A stretch of DNA of 5,513 nt from the NCBI GenBank assembly GCA_005239615.1, contig SBBR01000028.1, forward strand, positions 1-5,513, in the 5' to 3' direction. Under the pieces are notes generated by a model, which was not told the DNA's origin, ran no database searches, and saw only the letters and a program-made list of their open reading frames with translations. The position numbers and the translations under genes are program-made. This stretch comes from an archaeon. GTDB taxonomy: Archaea; Iainarchaeota; Iainarchaeia; Iainarchaeales; Iainarchaeaceae. The stretch's first letter is position 1; each line of letters starts with the position of its first letter. Of this stretch, positions 1 through 5,513 are shown one piece after another.

Positions 1-93
1 GTTCGATATAGACTCCTTTGGGCGTAGCTCCCAAACTCGCCCTTTCAAATCCCCTTATTCTCTCTTGCTTGCCTTCCGCGTCACTTTATAAAA
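1..93 (-). other. Left-edge flank, possibly the 5' end of another minus-strand gene
   Basis: No complete gene fits here. On the minus strand, one frame has a stop at 86-88 and is then open to the window edge; it ends with LGATPKGVYIE, where the L is a TTG codon at 32-34. A second frame is open after a TAA at 55-57 and has a TTG at 46-48 behind an AAGGGGA element. Either could be the start of a gene that continues beyond the window. The coding sense is too short to identify a family. Confidence 0.25.
85..93 (-). promoter_or_regulatory. Candidate TATA box just downstream of the toroid-protein gene
   Basis: Read on the minus strand, TTTTATAAA directly follows the TGA stop at 94-96 and matches the archaeal TATA consensus closely. 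If used, transcription would start near 60-66 and run towards the left edge, for a further gene in the same orientation. No ATG follows within the window, so the start and identity of that gene cannot be seen. The T-run could instead be a weak termination signal for the cluster. Confidence 0.3.
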
Positions 94-1764
94 TCAGAAT
101 TCAACCTTGTCGGAGAAAGTAATCTCTTTTTTGCGGTTCAGTTCTTTCAGTTCCTTATTGGAGGCAACATGTGCACCTACCCCAAGTTCCTGGGGCTGAA
201 AATAGAGCGACTGTGGCACATACCTCACTGAAAATTCTCCGCCGACCTGCAGCTGCGTAAAATTCTGGCTTGTTGGGCCAATTTTGTTTGATATGATTCC
301 GCTTGAATCATTGAATTCAAATGTATTTTCAAACCATGTGTCCTGCTCCTTGTTTTTGAGTATTATCATGCTCCTGATAACCCCCTTGAGCTTATACGCA
401 AGTTTTGTATTCCACCCAAGTGCAATCAGCAGAAGCCTGAATACAGCCATTTTAAATGGTGTCGGAAGCTGGCTGTCAATCGAATACATCCTGCCTTTTA
501 CTGCCGCCCTATTGCCTTCTTGAACAATATCAAAATTTCCCCCTATCCACTGCGTTGAAATCCTTTTTCCGTCAGCGGTTTTGCCTATTGTTCCGCAATT
601 ATTGTACACGAGTTTTCCTGTTTTCAAGCTAAAAATTTTTATAACCCCGCCCTTTGCCAAGTTGAGAACCGCATAATATCTTTTCCTTTTTATGGCCATC
701 ATCTTTGCGTTGTGGAAATACTTGCTTAAGCTCTTTTCTTGCTCCCAAGGCAGTTTCTCAAGGTTTCTTTTGCGTTTAGTATAACTTATGTATGAGAGAA
801 GCATCTCAGGCACCCTGTAAACAAGGTAACGGTCAGGCATTATTGAAGGAGGCACAAGTTTTCCCTCCGTTAATCCTTCAAGCATCTTTTGCGCAACCGC
901 AAGGGCAAGTGGAAACTTTTTTCCGAAAATTTCAAATCCATGTGGGTAGAAATGTAGTGTCTGCCTCGAACCTATTGTGCCGGCATAATGCTTGTTAGGG
1001 TAGGCAAAATGGCTCGCGAACCTAATCGCCTTCTCTACAGCCTTTTCTATTCCGCGTTTTTTTTCCTCGTGCCCTTTTTCAAGGAGCTGATAGAGCTTTC
1101 CGAGAAAGCTTACAGTTGCTGACAAATATCCGGGGTCGGCGCCATCGTACTCCAAAAACCAACCTTCCTCATTTTGGTAGGACAAAAACTCCCTCCACTT
1201 TTGGTCGAAGTTGAAAAGAAGTGATTTATCCCCTGTCACTTTATAGCAGTAATATATCGGCAGTAGCGCCATGGCATGGTGGTTTGCGAGCACCCCGACC
1301 TCATCATATTTTGCAAGGTATAATGCGGCCTTTTTGCACGCGTCCAAAAATTTTTCCTTAAACTGCTGCTCCAGCCCCTTTTCCAATAGCTCAAATGAGC
1401 CGAGCATCGCATACAGCAAAAAACCCGTCGGGCCTGCCCAGCCTCTCTCATTCGGATAGAACTCATCAAAGCTGCCGTCGTTTTTCTGTATTGAAACCCA
1501 GTACTCCATTGCCGCAACGCACCACTCAAAAATTTTCCTTTTCCTGTAATAGGGGTTCTGCGGAAAATTGTGCGTGTATGCGAGTGCAAGAGCGTGCACG
1601 CCGAACTGCGCTATTGAGGAGGGGAAGTCAATTGCTTTGTCAAGCCAGTAAGTCCTGTCCATGCATCCATATGTTTTCGAATATGGATTCCTGTCCATTA
1701 GGCTGAGGAGCCTTGGGATTTGCTCTAGCCCCTTCTCTGCGTACACCTGCCTCAGGTTAACCAT
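94..1764 (-). CDS. Heparinase II/III- or uronyl-epimerase-like glycan-active protein (alpha toroid plus beta domain), no signal peptide
   Basis: This protein has 556 residues from ATG 1764. The first 340 or so are helical with repeated aromatic-rich turns, as in (alpha/alpha)6 toroid folds of polysaccharide lyases and glucuronyl epimerases. The remainder (about 354-556) is rich in short beta strands, as in the C-terminal sandwich of heparinase II/III-type proteins. Conserved-looking patches are DRNPYSKTYGCMDR (24-37), DFPSS (46-50), NDGSFDEFYPNERGW (95-109), ANHHAMALLPI (160-170), EYDGADPGYLS (205-215) and RQTLHFYPHG (267-276). These are candidate active-site loops, with H162/H163 and the Y/D residues at 206-213 as possible catalytic residues (inference). 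I recognise the pattern as a protein type recurring in archaeal and bacterial polysaccharide clusters, but not a characterised enzyme. No signal peptide or membrane helix is evident at the N-terminus, so it probably acts in the cytoplasm. Alternative starts are GTG 1776 (560 aa, overlapping the upstream stop as GTGA) and ATG 1770. ATG 1764 is preferred because GGTGA lies 8 nt upstream. Confidence 0.72.
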   Translation of the reverse strand: MVNLRQVYAEKGLEQIPRLLSLMDRNPYSKTYGCMDRTYWLDKAIDFPSSIAQFGVHALALAYTHNFPQNPYYRKRKIFEWCVAAMEYWVSIQKNDGSFDEFYPNERGWAGPTGFLLYAMLGSFELLEKGLEQQFKEKFLDACKKAALYLAKYDEVGVLANHHAMALLPIYYCYKVTGDKSLLFNFDQKWREFLSYQNEEGWFLEYDGADPGYLSATVSFLGKLYQLLEKGHEEKKRGIEKAVEKAIRFASHFAYPNKHYAGTIGSRQTLHFYPHGFEIFGKKFPLALAVAQKMLEGLTEGKLVPPSIMPDRYLVYRVPEMLLSYISYTKRKRNLEKLPWEQEKSLSKYFHNAKMMAIKRKRYYAVLNLAKGGVIKIFSLKTGKLVYNNCGTIGKTADGKRISTQWIGGNFDIVQEGNRAAVKGRMYSIDSQLPTPFKMAVFRLLLIALGWNTKLAYKLKGVIRSMIILKNKEQDTWFENTFEFNDSSGIISNKIGPTSQNFTQLQVGGEFSVRYVPQSLYFQPQELGVGAHVASNKELKELNRKKEITFSDKVEF

Positions 1765-1772
1765 TGGCATAT

Positions 1773-1777
1773 TCACC
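1773..1777 (-). promoter_or_regulatory. Ribosome binding site deciding the start of the toroid-protein gene
   Basis: GGTGA, complementary to the CACC-containing 3' end of archaeal 16S rRNA, lies 8 nt before the ATG at 1764 but only 2 nt before the ATG at 1770, and it overlaps the GTG at 1776. Spacing therefore favours ATG 1764. The element also contains the TGA stop of the upstream glycosyltransferase gene, so termination and re-initiation are likely to be coupled. Confidence 0.55.
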
Positions 1778-2663
1778 TTTTGGATGCAAGTTCAGCAATT
1801 AGCCCTAGCATTAGTGTATTTATGCCTAGAAAAAAAGTGAAAAGTATTGTCATGTCATGCACGATTCTCGAGTAAAAATAAAAATTGTGTGCAAGGATCG
1901 CGGCGCTAAGAGCCAGGAAGCCGAATGAAAGTGGGGCAAATATTTTGAGTGGCCTGAAGTATAACATTAGCTTGATGACGAGTTTGGTGAAACCGGGAAA
2001 GTCCCTCAATGGGCTAATTGTCGAGGTTCCGATGCGCTTTTCATAATTAATTGGAATGAACTTCACTATATAGCCGTTGCCCATAAAAGCTATAGTAATG
2101 GTGGTTGTGAAAGAAAACTTCTGTGGGTAAAGGCTCCAGTACTTTTCGCACAAGTCTTTTCTGAATATTCTTAATCCAGAATTGAGGTCAGGAATTTTTT
2201 TACCCACGAGGTATTCTGAAAGATACTTCAAAAATAGCTTGGCCGGTTTTCTCATCAGAGGAACCTGGACATCTTTGCCTATGCGAGCCCCTATCGCCAT
2301 ATCTGAATTTTCTCGTGCGGTCCACACTTTCACCGCATCTTGCGGGCTATAAGTGCCATCTGAATCAATTATCATTATCCATGTGCCACGGCTATTCCTT
2401 ATGCCGGTTTTCAATGCATTGCCATAACCAAGGTTTTCTTCATGCCGCACCAGCTTGACATACCAAAGTTTCTTCAATATTTCCGCGGAACTGTCTGCCG
2501 AGCCATCGTCGACAGCAATCAACTCGTAGCTATCTGGCAGTGAATCCAATTTTTTCTTCAGCTCCGGCAGAAATTTTTGTAACGCCGCCTGCTCGTTGAA
2601 TACAGGGACTATCACTGATAGAACAGGGCTGTTTTCTCGGGTCTCCGAAGCCTTTTTCATCAT
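1773..2663 (-). CDS. Family 2 glycosyltransferase, dolichyl-phosphate mannose synthase (DPM1)-like, with two C-terminal membrane helices
   Basis: This 296-residue protein (numbered from ATG 2663) opens with the GT2 strand LSVIVPVFNE (15-24). It continues with AVDDGSADSS (50-59), the NLGYGNALKTGI segment (77-88) and the metal/nucleotide-sugar motif DSDGT (100-104). LNSGLRIF (160-167) and the basic loop RIGTSTIS (210-217) are typical of DPM1/GtrB-like enzymes that charge a polyprenyl phosphate with a sugar at the cytoplasmic face. Two hydrophobic helices at about 241-262 and 268-291 would anchor it in the membrane. The frame is open upstream to a TTG at 2726, which would add 21 residues (317 total), but the catalytic domain of this family normally starts just before the first VIVP strand. 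ATGs at 2663 and 2660 are adjacent and lack a Shine-Dalgarno sequence, fitting leaderless initiation from the TATA-like element about 24 nt upstream. Its product could supply sugar for the GT-C-like protein in the same locus (inference). The sugar is not predictable. Confidence 0.9.
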   Translation of the reverse strand: MMKKASETRENSPVLSVIVPVFNEQAALQKFLPELKKKLDSLPDSYELIAVDDGSADSSAEILKKLWYVKLVRHEENLGYGNALKTGIRNSRGTWIMIIDSDGTYSPQDAVKVWTARENSDMAIGARIGKDVQVPLMRKPAKLFLKYLSEYLVGKKIPDLNSGLRIFRKDLCEKYWSLYPQKFSFTTTITIAFMGNGYIVKFIPINYEKRIGTSTISPLRDFPGFTKLVIKLMLYFRPLKIFAPLSFGFLALSAAILAHNFYFYSRIVHDMTILFTFFLGINTLMLGLIAELASKR

Positions 2664-2681
2664 CAAAAGAATATGGATATC

Positions 2682-2691
2682 TTTTATTAAA
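2682..2691 (-). promoter_or_regulatory. Candidate internal archaeal TATA box ahead of the GT2 gene
   Basis: Read on the minus strand, TTTAATAAAA lies in the 100-nt gap between the second methyltransferase and the glycosyltransferase, preceded by an A-rich stretch that could serve as a BRE. Its centre is about 24 nt upstream of ATG 2663, the distance expected between an archaeal TATA box and the transcription start. That places initiation at or next to the start codon, giving a leaderless mRNA and explaining the missing Shine-Dalgarno sequence. The gap is A/T-rich, so a chance match is possible. Confidence 0.4.
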
Positions 2692-2763
2692 TTTGGCGTG
2701 GGAAACAACAAAAAGGCTAGCCACAAACAGTAATGCCAGCGATATTGCAGGCAAATAAGCCCT

Positions 2764-3525
2764 TTATGCTTTTTTAGCCACGAGCATCTGATTAGACATA
2801 ATTTTTTCTAACCAAATCCTCCTTATTAAACTTTCAAGGTTCCCCTCAAAAGGAATTTTGAAGAAAGGGCAGGCCATAAAGTATTTTTTTTCAATGGTAT
2901 TGAACCCAGCTTCCTCAACTAGCTCTTGTAGCCTTTGCAGGCTAAAGGTTTCAACGTGATTCTCATTCTTATAATACTTCAACAATTCGCTTATCGCGTC
3001 ATGCAAAGGATTCGGGGTTGTCAAAACAATAATGCCGCCCACCTTCAATACTCTCCAACACTCACTCAGCATTTTCTTCGGGTCGTCAACATGTTCTATC
3101 ACCGCAGTCCCGACAACAATATCAAAACTATTATCCGCGAAACGCAAATGCTCAGCTTTCCCCTCTTCCAAGATTAAACTCTTATCATTATTTGTCTTGA
3201 GCAATTCTGGGTTAGTATCTATGCCAACGGCCCTCTTGAAGCCAAAATGGCGGTTGAGTGCGCTGAGCATTACCCCATCAGCCGTGCCTATATCAAGGAT
3301 AGCCATGGAACCGGGTGAACTGCAATTCTTTTCGATGGTTTTTTCCACTTCTTCTGTTCTTCTCTGTAACCTGTATTTCAGGTCCACCCTCCGAAGCCTG
3401 TCATCATGATAATCTGCAGTCATTGTTCCTGGCCCGATTTTCATTTCTGGTTGGCCATGTTTTGGTGCGCCCACCATCATTCCAGAAACCCAGAATAGGA
3501 GTTTTCTGTTGCCCATATTTTTCAC
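2764..3525 (-). CDS. Second SAM-dependent class I methyltransferase (Methyltransf_11-like)
   Basis: This is a 253-residue methyltransferase. Motif I reads ILDIGTADG (76-84), a variant of the common DxGxGxG with A-D in place of the central glycine. GIDTN (101-105) supplies the ribose-binding acid. AEHLRFADNSFDIVV (124-138) and AVIEHVDDP (141-149) are hallmark Methyltransf_11 segments, followed by RVLKVGGIIVLTTPNP (158-173) and an HVETFSLQRL element (190-199). The chosen GTG overlaps the preceding stop by one base (TAGTG). An ATG three codons later (3516) has a GTGA element 5 nt upstream and is equally possible. The first 34 residues are poorly typical. MTADY at 35-39 begins the recognisable conserved region (DDRLRRVDLKYRL), so an ATG at 3423 (219 residues), with an AGGA element just ahead of it, cannot be excluded. 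It shares little with the neighbouring methyltransferase beyond the fold motifs, so a recent duplication is unlikely. The substrate is unknown; glycan or lipid-carrier methylation is inferred from context. Confidence 0.85.
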   Translation of the reverse strand: MKNMGNRKLLFWVSGMMVGAPKHGQPEMKIGPGTMTADYHDDRLRRVDLKYRLQRRTEEVEKTIEKNCSSPGSMAILDIGTADGVMLSALNRHFGFKRAVGIDTNPELLKTNNDKSLILEEGKAEHLRFADNSFDIVVGTAVIEHVDDPKKMLSECWRVLKVGGIIVLTTPNPLHDAISELLKYYKNENHVETFSLQRLQELVEEAGFNTIEKKYFMACPFFKIPFEGNLESLIRRIWLEKIMSNQMLVAKKA

Positions 3526-4274
3526 TATGCCCTGCCTGCCACAATGACTATTTCCGAGCCTTTGAAAAACCTGGTTAATACCAAATCCATTTTGATGAGG
3601 AGAAGTGTCAATGGGAAAATGCTTCTATATAAGGAAAACAACGCGTTGCCCTTTGTGGTCTGCAGAAGGTCTGCCTGGGAATAATAATCCTTGTACTTGC
3701 CCTCATAATACATTTTTATTATTTCGAGCATTATTTTTGGCACAAAAAGCAATGCAAACCTGATGCTCTCGACTTTTAGACCAGCGCTCTCCACGATGCC
3801 GACCAACTCAGGTGTGGTATAATATTGCTTGTTGTGGAATTCAGGGCCGCTCCTATGGCAAGTCATTGTAGGCTTGAGAATGCTTTCATCTGAGCCGGTT
3901 GCAATGAAGATTTTCCCGCCTTTTTTCAGCTTTGGGGCATACCTGGCAAGCACGCTTGCCTCGCCATCAAAATGCTCTATCACATGGGACATTATAATGT
4001 AGTCGAATTTCTCCTTTGTCTCAAATTTCTTTATGTCAGAGAGGAAAAACTTGGCGTGTGGGTACAGCTTTGATGCGAATGCCACGGATTTTTCATCGAT
4101 GTCAACACCCGTATAATCGACGTTTGGCCCCAAAAGCTCTGCATAAAAGCCCAGCCCGCATCCAAGGTCAAGTACTTTTTTGCCTTCAAAATCCCTTTTC
4201 GGCACGAACTCGAAAACGAGTTCCGTGATTACGCGCGTTGCAATGTTGTATTTTGTAGGATTTTCCTGCTCCAT
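3525..4274 (-). CDS. SAM-dependent class I methyltransferase (Methyltransf_11/23-like)
   Basis: This is a 249-residue Rossmann-fold methyltransferase. SAM-binding motif I is VLDLGCGLG (34-42), the acidic ribose-binding motif is GVDID (56-60), an SD pair at 79-80 fits the adenine-contact position, and DYIIMSHVIEHF (91-102) is the post-motif region typical of Methyltransf_11/23 proteins. KLKKGGKIFIAT (115-126) forms the next strand. A PEFHNKQYYTTPEL segment (144-157) leads into the usual helix before AGLKVES. The C-terminal third (about 173-238) is unusually hydrophobic and may attach to the membrane or bind a lipid-linked substrate (inference). The ATG start follows the upstream stop by 6 nt and is preceded by a GGGGA element 9 nt away, overlapping the end of the upstream gene, which suggests translational coupling. 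In a glycan locus the likely job is methylating a sugar or a lipid-linked intermediate, but methyltransferases of this type cannot be assigned a substrate from sequence. Confidence 0.85.
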   Translation of the reverse strand: MEQENPTKYNIATRVITELVFEFVPKRDFEGKKVLDLGCGLGFYAELLGPNVDYTGVDIDEKSVAFASKLYPHAKFFLSDIKKFETKEKFDYIIMSHVIEHFDGEASVLARYAPKLKKGGKIFIATGSDESILKPTMTCHRSGPEFHNKQYYTTPELVGIVESAGLKVESIRFALLFVPKIMLEIIKMYYEGKYKDYYSQADLLQTTKGNALFSLYRSIFPLTLLLIKMDLVLTRFFKGSEIVIVAGRA

Positions 4275-4280
4275 AACCCA

Positions 4281-5513
4281 TCATCCCCTTTTGTAAATCT
4301 TGAAACCATTATCATCATAAATTATTTTTAAACCAATTCTGCCATCTACGCTCCCAAACTCCTTTTCCCTTGGGCCATAGGCAATATAATCAATTTGGTG
4401 CTTTTCCAAAAACACAATTTTTTCTTCTGGAGTTGTGCTATCGCCATAGAATTTCATCACATTCCTCTTGAGTTCCCCCCCGCTTTCTTTTACCCTCGAA
4501 AGGCTCCAGTGCGCATAATAGTTCTTATGAGGAGTTGTCCATAGTAGGTTGTTTGCAAAATAATAACTCGAAAGGATATTGCCCCTATCTAACCCTTTCA
4601 GGAACTCTATCGCCTCTGCCTCGGACTTGTATATGAAAAGTGAAGGGTAATTCTGAGGCGTCATCTCAATGCTGCGTTCCGCCAGCACAAAAACCGAGTT
4701 AAGACTCATGAAGGCTATGAACGCCGCCATAATGCGCCTGTCCCGCAGCAGCCCGAAAATCTTCACCTCCCTGATAAGGTAAAAAAGACCGGCGGAAGCA
4801 AGTATGCCTAGCGGTATGTGCAGATAGTAGATGTATTTTATTCCCTTCACGGGGTTTGCGGCTATTGCAAATGCCACCACAAGCCATGAGCCGAGGAAGT
4901 ATTTTTGCAGCTCGCTTCCGAACCTGATTCCTTTCAGCCCGAATAGCGCAAAAATCAGCAGTAACCCGAATACTACTGGGTACCAGAAAAGGGGCGTGTA
5001 CCTTTTGAACTCGAAAAATGAATTGATTACCCCAGCATAAGCTGGGTCGGAGAGCGATATGAAAAAATGTGTGACCGTAATAACGCCGACGGCTACAAGC
5101 GGCATTAACGACTTAAGCGCTAGGCCAAGGCCATCCTTCTCCTTGTTAATAAAAGAGAAAATAACTCTGCTTCCAAGTGCAATCCCTACAATCGGGTAAA
5201 ATATCAGCCCTGAGCTCGGATCCACGAAATAAATCAGCAAAAGTAGTGCAAAATTTAGCCAAAGGAGTTTTGCATCACGGGTTTTCTCAAATTTCAAATA
5301 ATTCAGGAAAGCCGCAATGAAAAGCAGGTAGTTGAAGATGAAATGCGGAAAAATAAGGTTGCCGAAAGTGCTAAGGCCAAGGTAGCTGAAGGTGCCCCAG
5401 TGGACATTCGCAAGCTTCTCGACAAAAAATCCGCCCACATACAGCACCCATGCAAATCCACCCCCAACCGACATGATAAAAAATGCAGGTATATGCTCAG
5501 ATTCGTCGGGGAA
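4281..5513 (-). CDS. GT-C-like polytopic membrane glycosyltransferase or related protein, 5'-truncated by window edge
   Basis: The reading frame stays open from its TGA stop to the right edge of the window, 410 residues in all. An ATG at 5474 exists, but the 13 codons before it continue sensibly (PDESEHIPAFFI), so that ATG is almost certainly internal. Numbering from the ATG, hydrophobic segments lie near residues 4-18, 38-60, 70-104, 119-141, 162-180, 192-208, 212-234 and 248-265. A soluble tail of about 125 residues follows (272-397). The tail has an EAIEFLKGL helix, a YYAHWSLS motif (319-326), an FYGD element (342-345) and IDYIAYGPREKEFG (361-374). I associate this arrangement, with FPHF (42-45) and DPSSG (85-89) in the membrane part, with GT-C/GT39-like membrane proteins of archaea and bacteria, which typically transfer sugars from polyprenyl-phosphate donors on the outer face of the membrane. 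The N-terminal part that would carry the catalytic acidic motif is missing, so activity cannot be judged. The gene ends 6 nt before the next one, suggesting an operon. Confidence 0.72.
   Translation of the reverse strand, partial: FPDESEHIPAFFIMSVGGGFAWVLYVGGFFVEKLANVHWGTFSYLGLSTFGNLIFPHFIFNYLLFIAAFLNYLKFEKTRDAKLLWLNFALLLLIYFVDPSSGLIFYPIVGIALGSRVIFSFINKEKDGLGLALKSLMPLVAVGVITVTHFFISLSDPAYAGVINSFFEFKRYTPLFWYPVVFGLLLIFALFGLKGIRFGSELQKYFLGSWLVVAFAIAANPVKGIKYIYYLHIPLGILASAGLFYLIREVKIFGLLRDRRIMAAFIAFMSLNSVFVLAERSIEMTPQNYPSLFIYKSEAEAIEFLKGLDRGNILSSYYFANNLLWTTPHKNYYAHWSLSRVKESGGELKRNVMKFYGDSTTPEEKIVFLEKHQIDYIAYGPREKEFGSVDGRIGLKIIYDDNGFKIYKRG

Noticed and set aside
20..42. Inverted repeat GGGCG...CGCCC with a 13-nt loop, considered as a terminator hairpin.
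   Set aside because: The stem is only 5 bp, the loop is long, the flanking bases do not pair, and no T-run follows on the transcribed strand.
284..523. Plus-strand open frame of 79 codons.
   Set aside because: It lies wholly inside the toroid-protein gene on the other strand, has no family resemblance and is explained as an antisense shadow.
1236..1706. Several open frames on both strands of 62-117 codons.
   Set aside because: All overlap the start region of the toroid-protein gene, whose frame has a coherent protein with patterned motifs. The alternatives are rich in Cys, Arg and Ser with no domain pattern.
2935..3578. Three overlapping plus-strand open frames of 80-125 codons.
   Set aside because: They are antisense to the second methyltransferase, whose SAM-binding motifs are unambiguous. 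They overlap each other and show no recognisable motifs.
4016..4228. Plus-strand open frame of 70 codons.
   Set aside because: It is antisense to motif I of the first methyltransferase and has no supporting features.
4699..5040. Short open frames of 62 and 69 codons on both strands.
   Set aside because: They lie inside the GT-C-like gene in other frames and have no independent start signal or recognisable motif.
5472..5474. ATG considered as the start of the GT-C-like gene.
   Set aside because: The frame remains open for all 13 codons to the window edge with plausible protein sequence, and the visible part begins in the middle of a membrane protein, so the ATG is most likely internal.

Overview
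The window looks like part of a surface-polysaccharide or glycan-assembly locus from a compact genome, more likely archaeal than bacterial. Pointers to Archaea are a GGTGA-type ribosome binding site, two TTTATAAA/TTTAATAAAA-like TATA elements (one about 24 nt ahead of a start codon that has no Shine-Dalgarno sequence, as in leaderless transcripts), and frequent AGA/AGG arginine and ATA isoleucine codons. A DPANN-type archaeon would fit, but no taxonomic marker gene is present, so this is inference. The genetic code appears standard: TGA, TAA and TAG are all used as stops.

All five recognisable genes lie on the minus strand, so transcription runs from right to left. (1) 4281-5513+: the C-terminal 410 residues of a polytopic GT-C-like membrane protein whose 5' end is outside the window. 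(2) 3525-4274: a SAM-dependent methyltransferase. (3) 2764-3525: a second, clearly different SAM-dependent methyltransferase. (4) 1773-2663: a DPM1-like family 2 glycosyltransferase with two C-terminal membrane helices. (5) 94-1764: a large protein with a heparinase II/III or uronyl-epimerase-like layout, an alpha-helical toroid followed by a beta-rich domain. It has no visible signal peptide.

The genes are tightly packed. There are 6 nt between genes 1 and 2, a one-base overlap (TAGTG) between 2 and 3, and a GTGA junction or near-abutment between 4 and 5. The exception is a 100-nt gap between 3 and 4, which holds a candidate internal promoter and, in frame with the methyltransferase stop, a short hydrophobic reading frame. 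The last 93 nt at the left edge carry another TATA-like element and may lead into a further minus-strand gene, which cannot be identified here.

A plausible joint role (inference) is as follows. The GT2 enzyme makes a polyprenyl-linked sugar or adds one. The GT-C-like membrane protein transfers sugar at the outer face of the membrane. The methyltransferases O-methylate sugars or modify lipid or glycan intermediates. The toroid protein modifies or trims an acidic glycan. No substrate can be read from the sequence. No RNA genes, CRISPR arrays, insertion sequences or attachment sites were seen, and no stretch over 300 nt lacks a gene.
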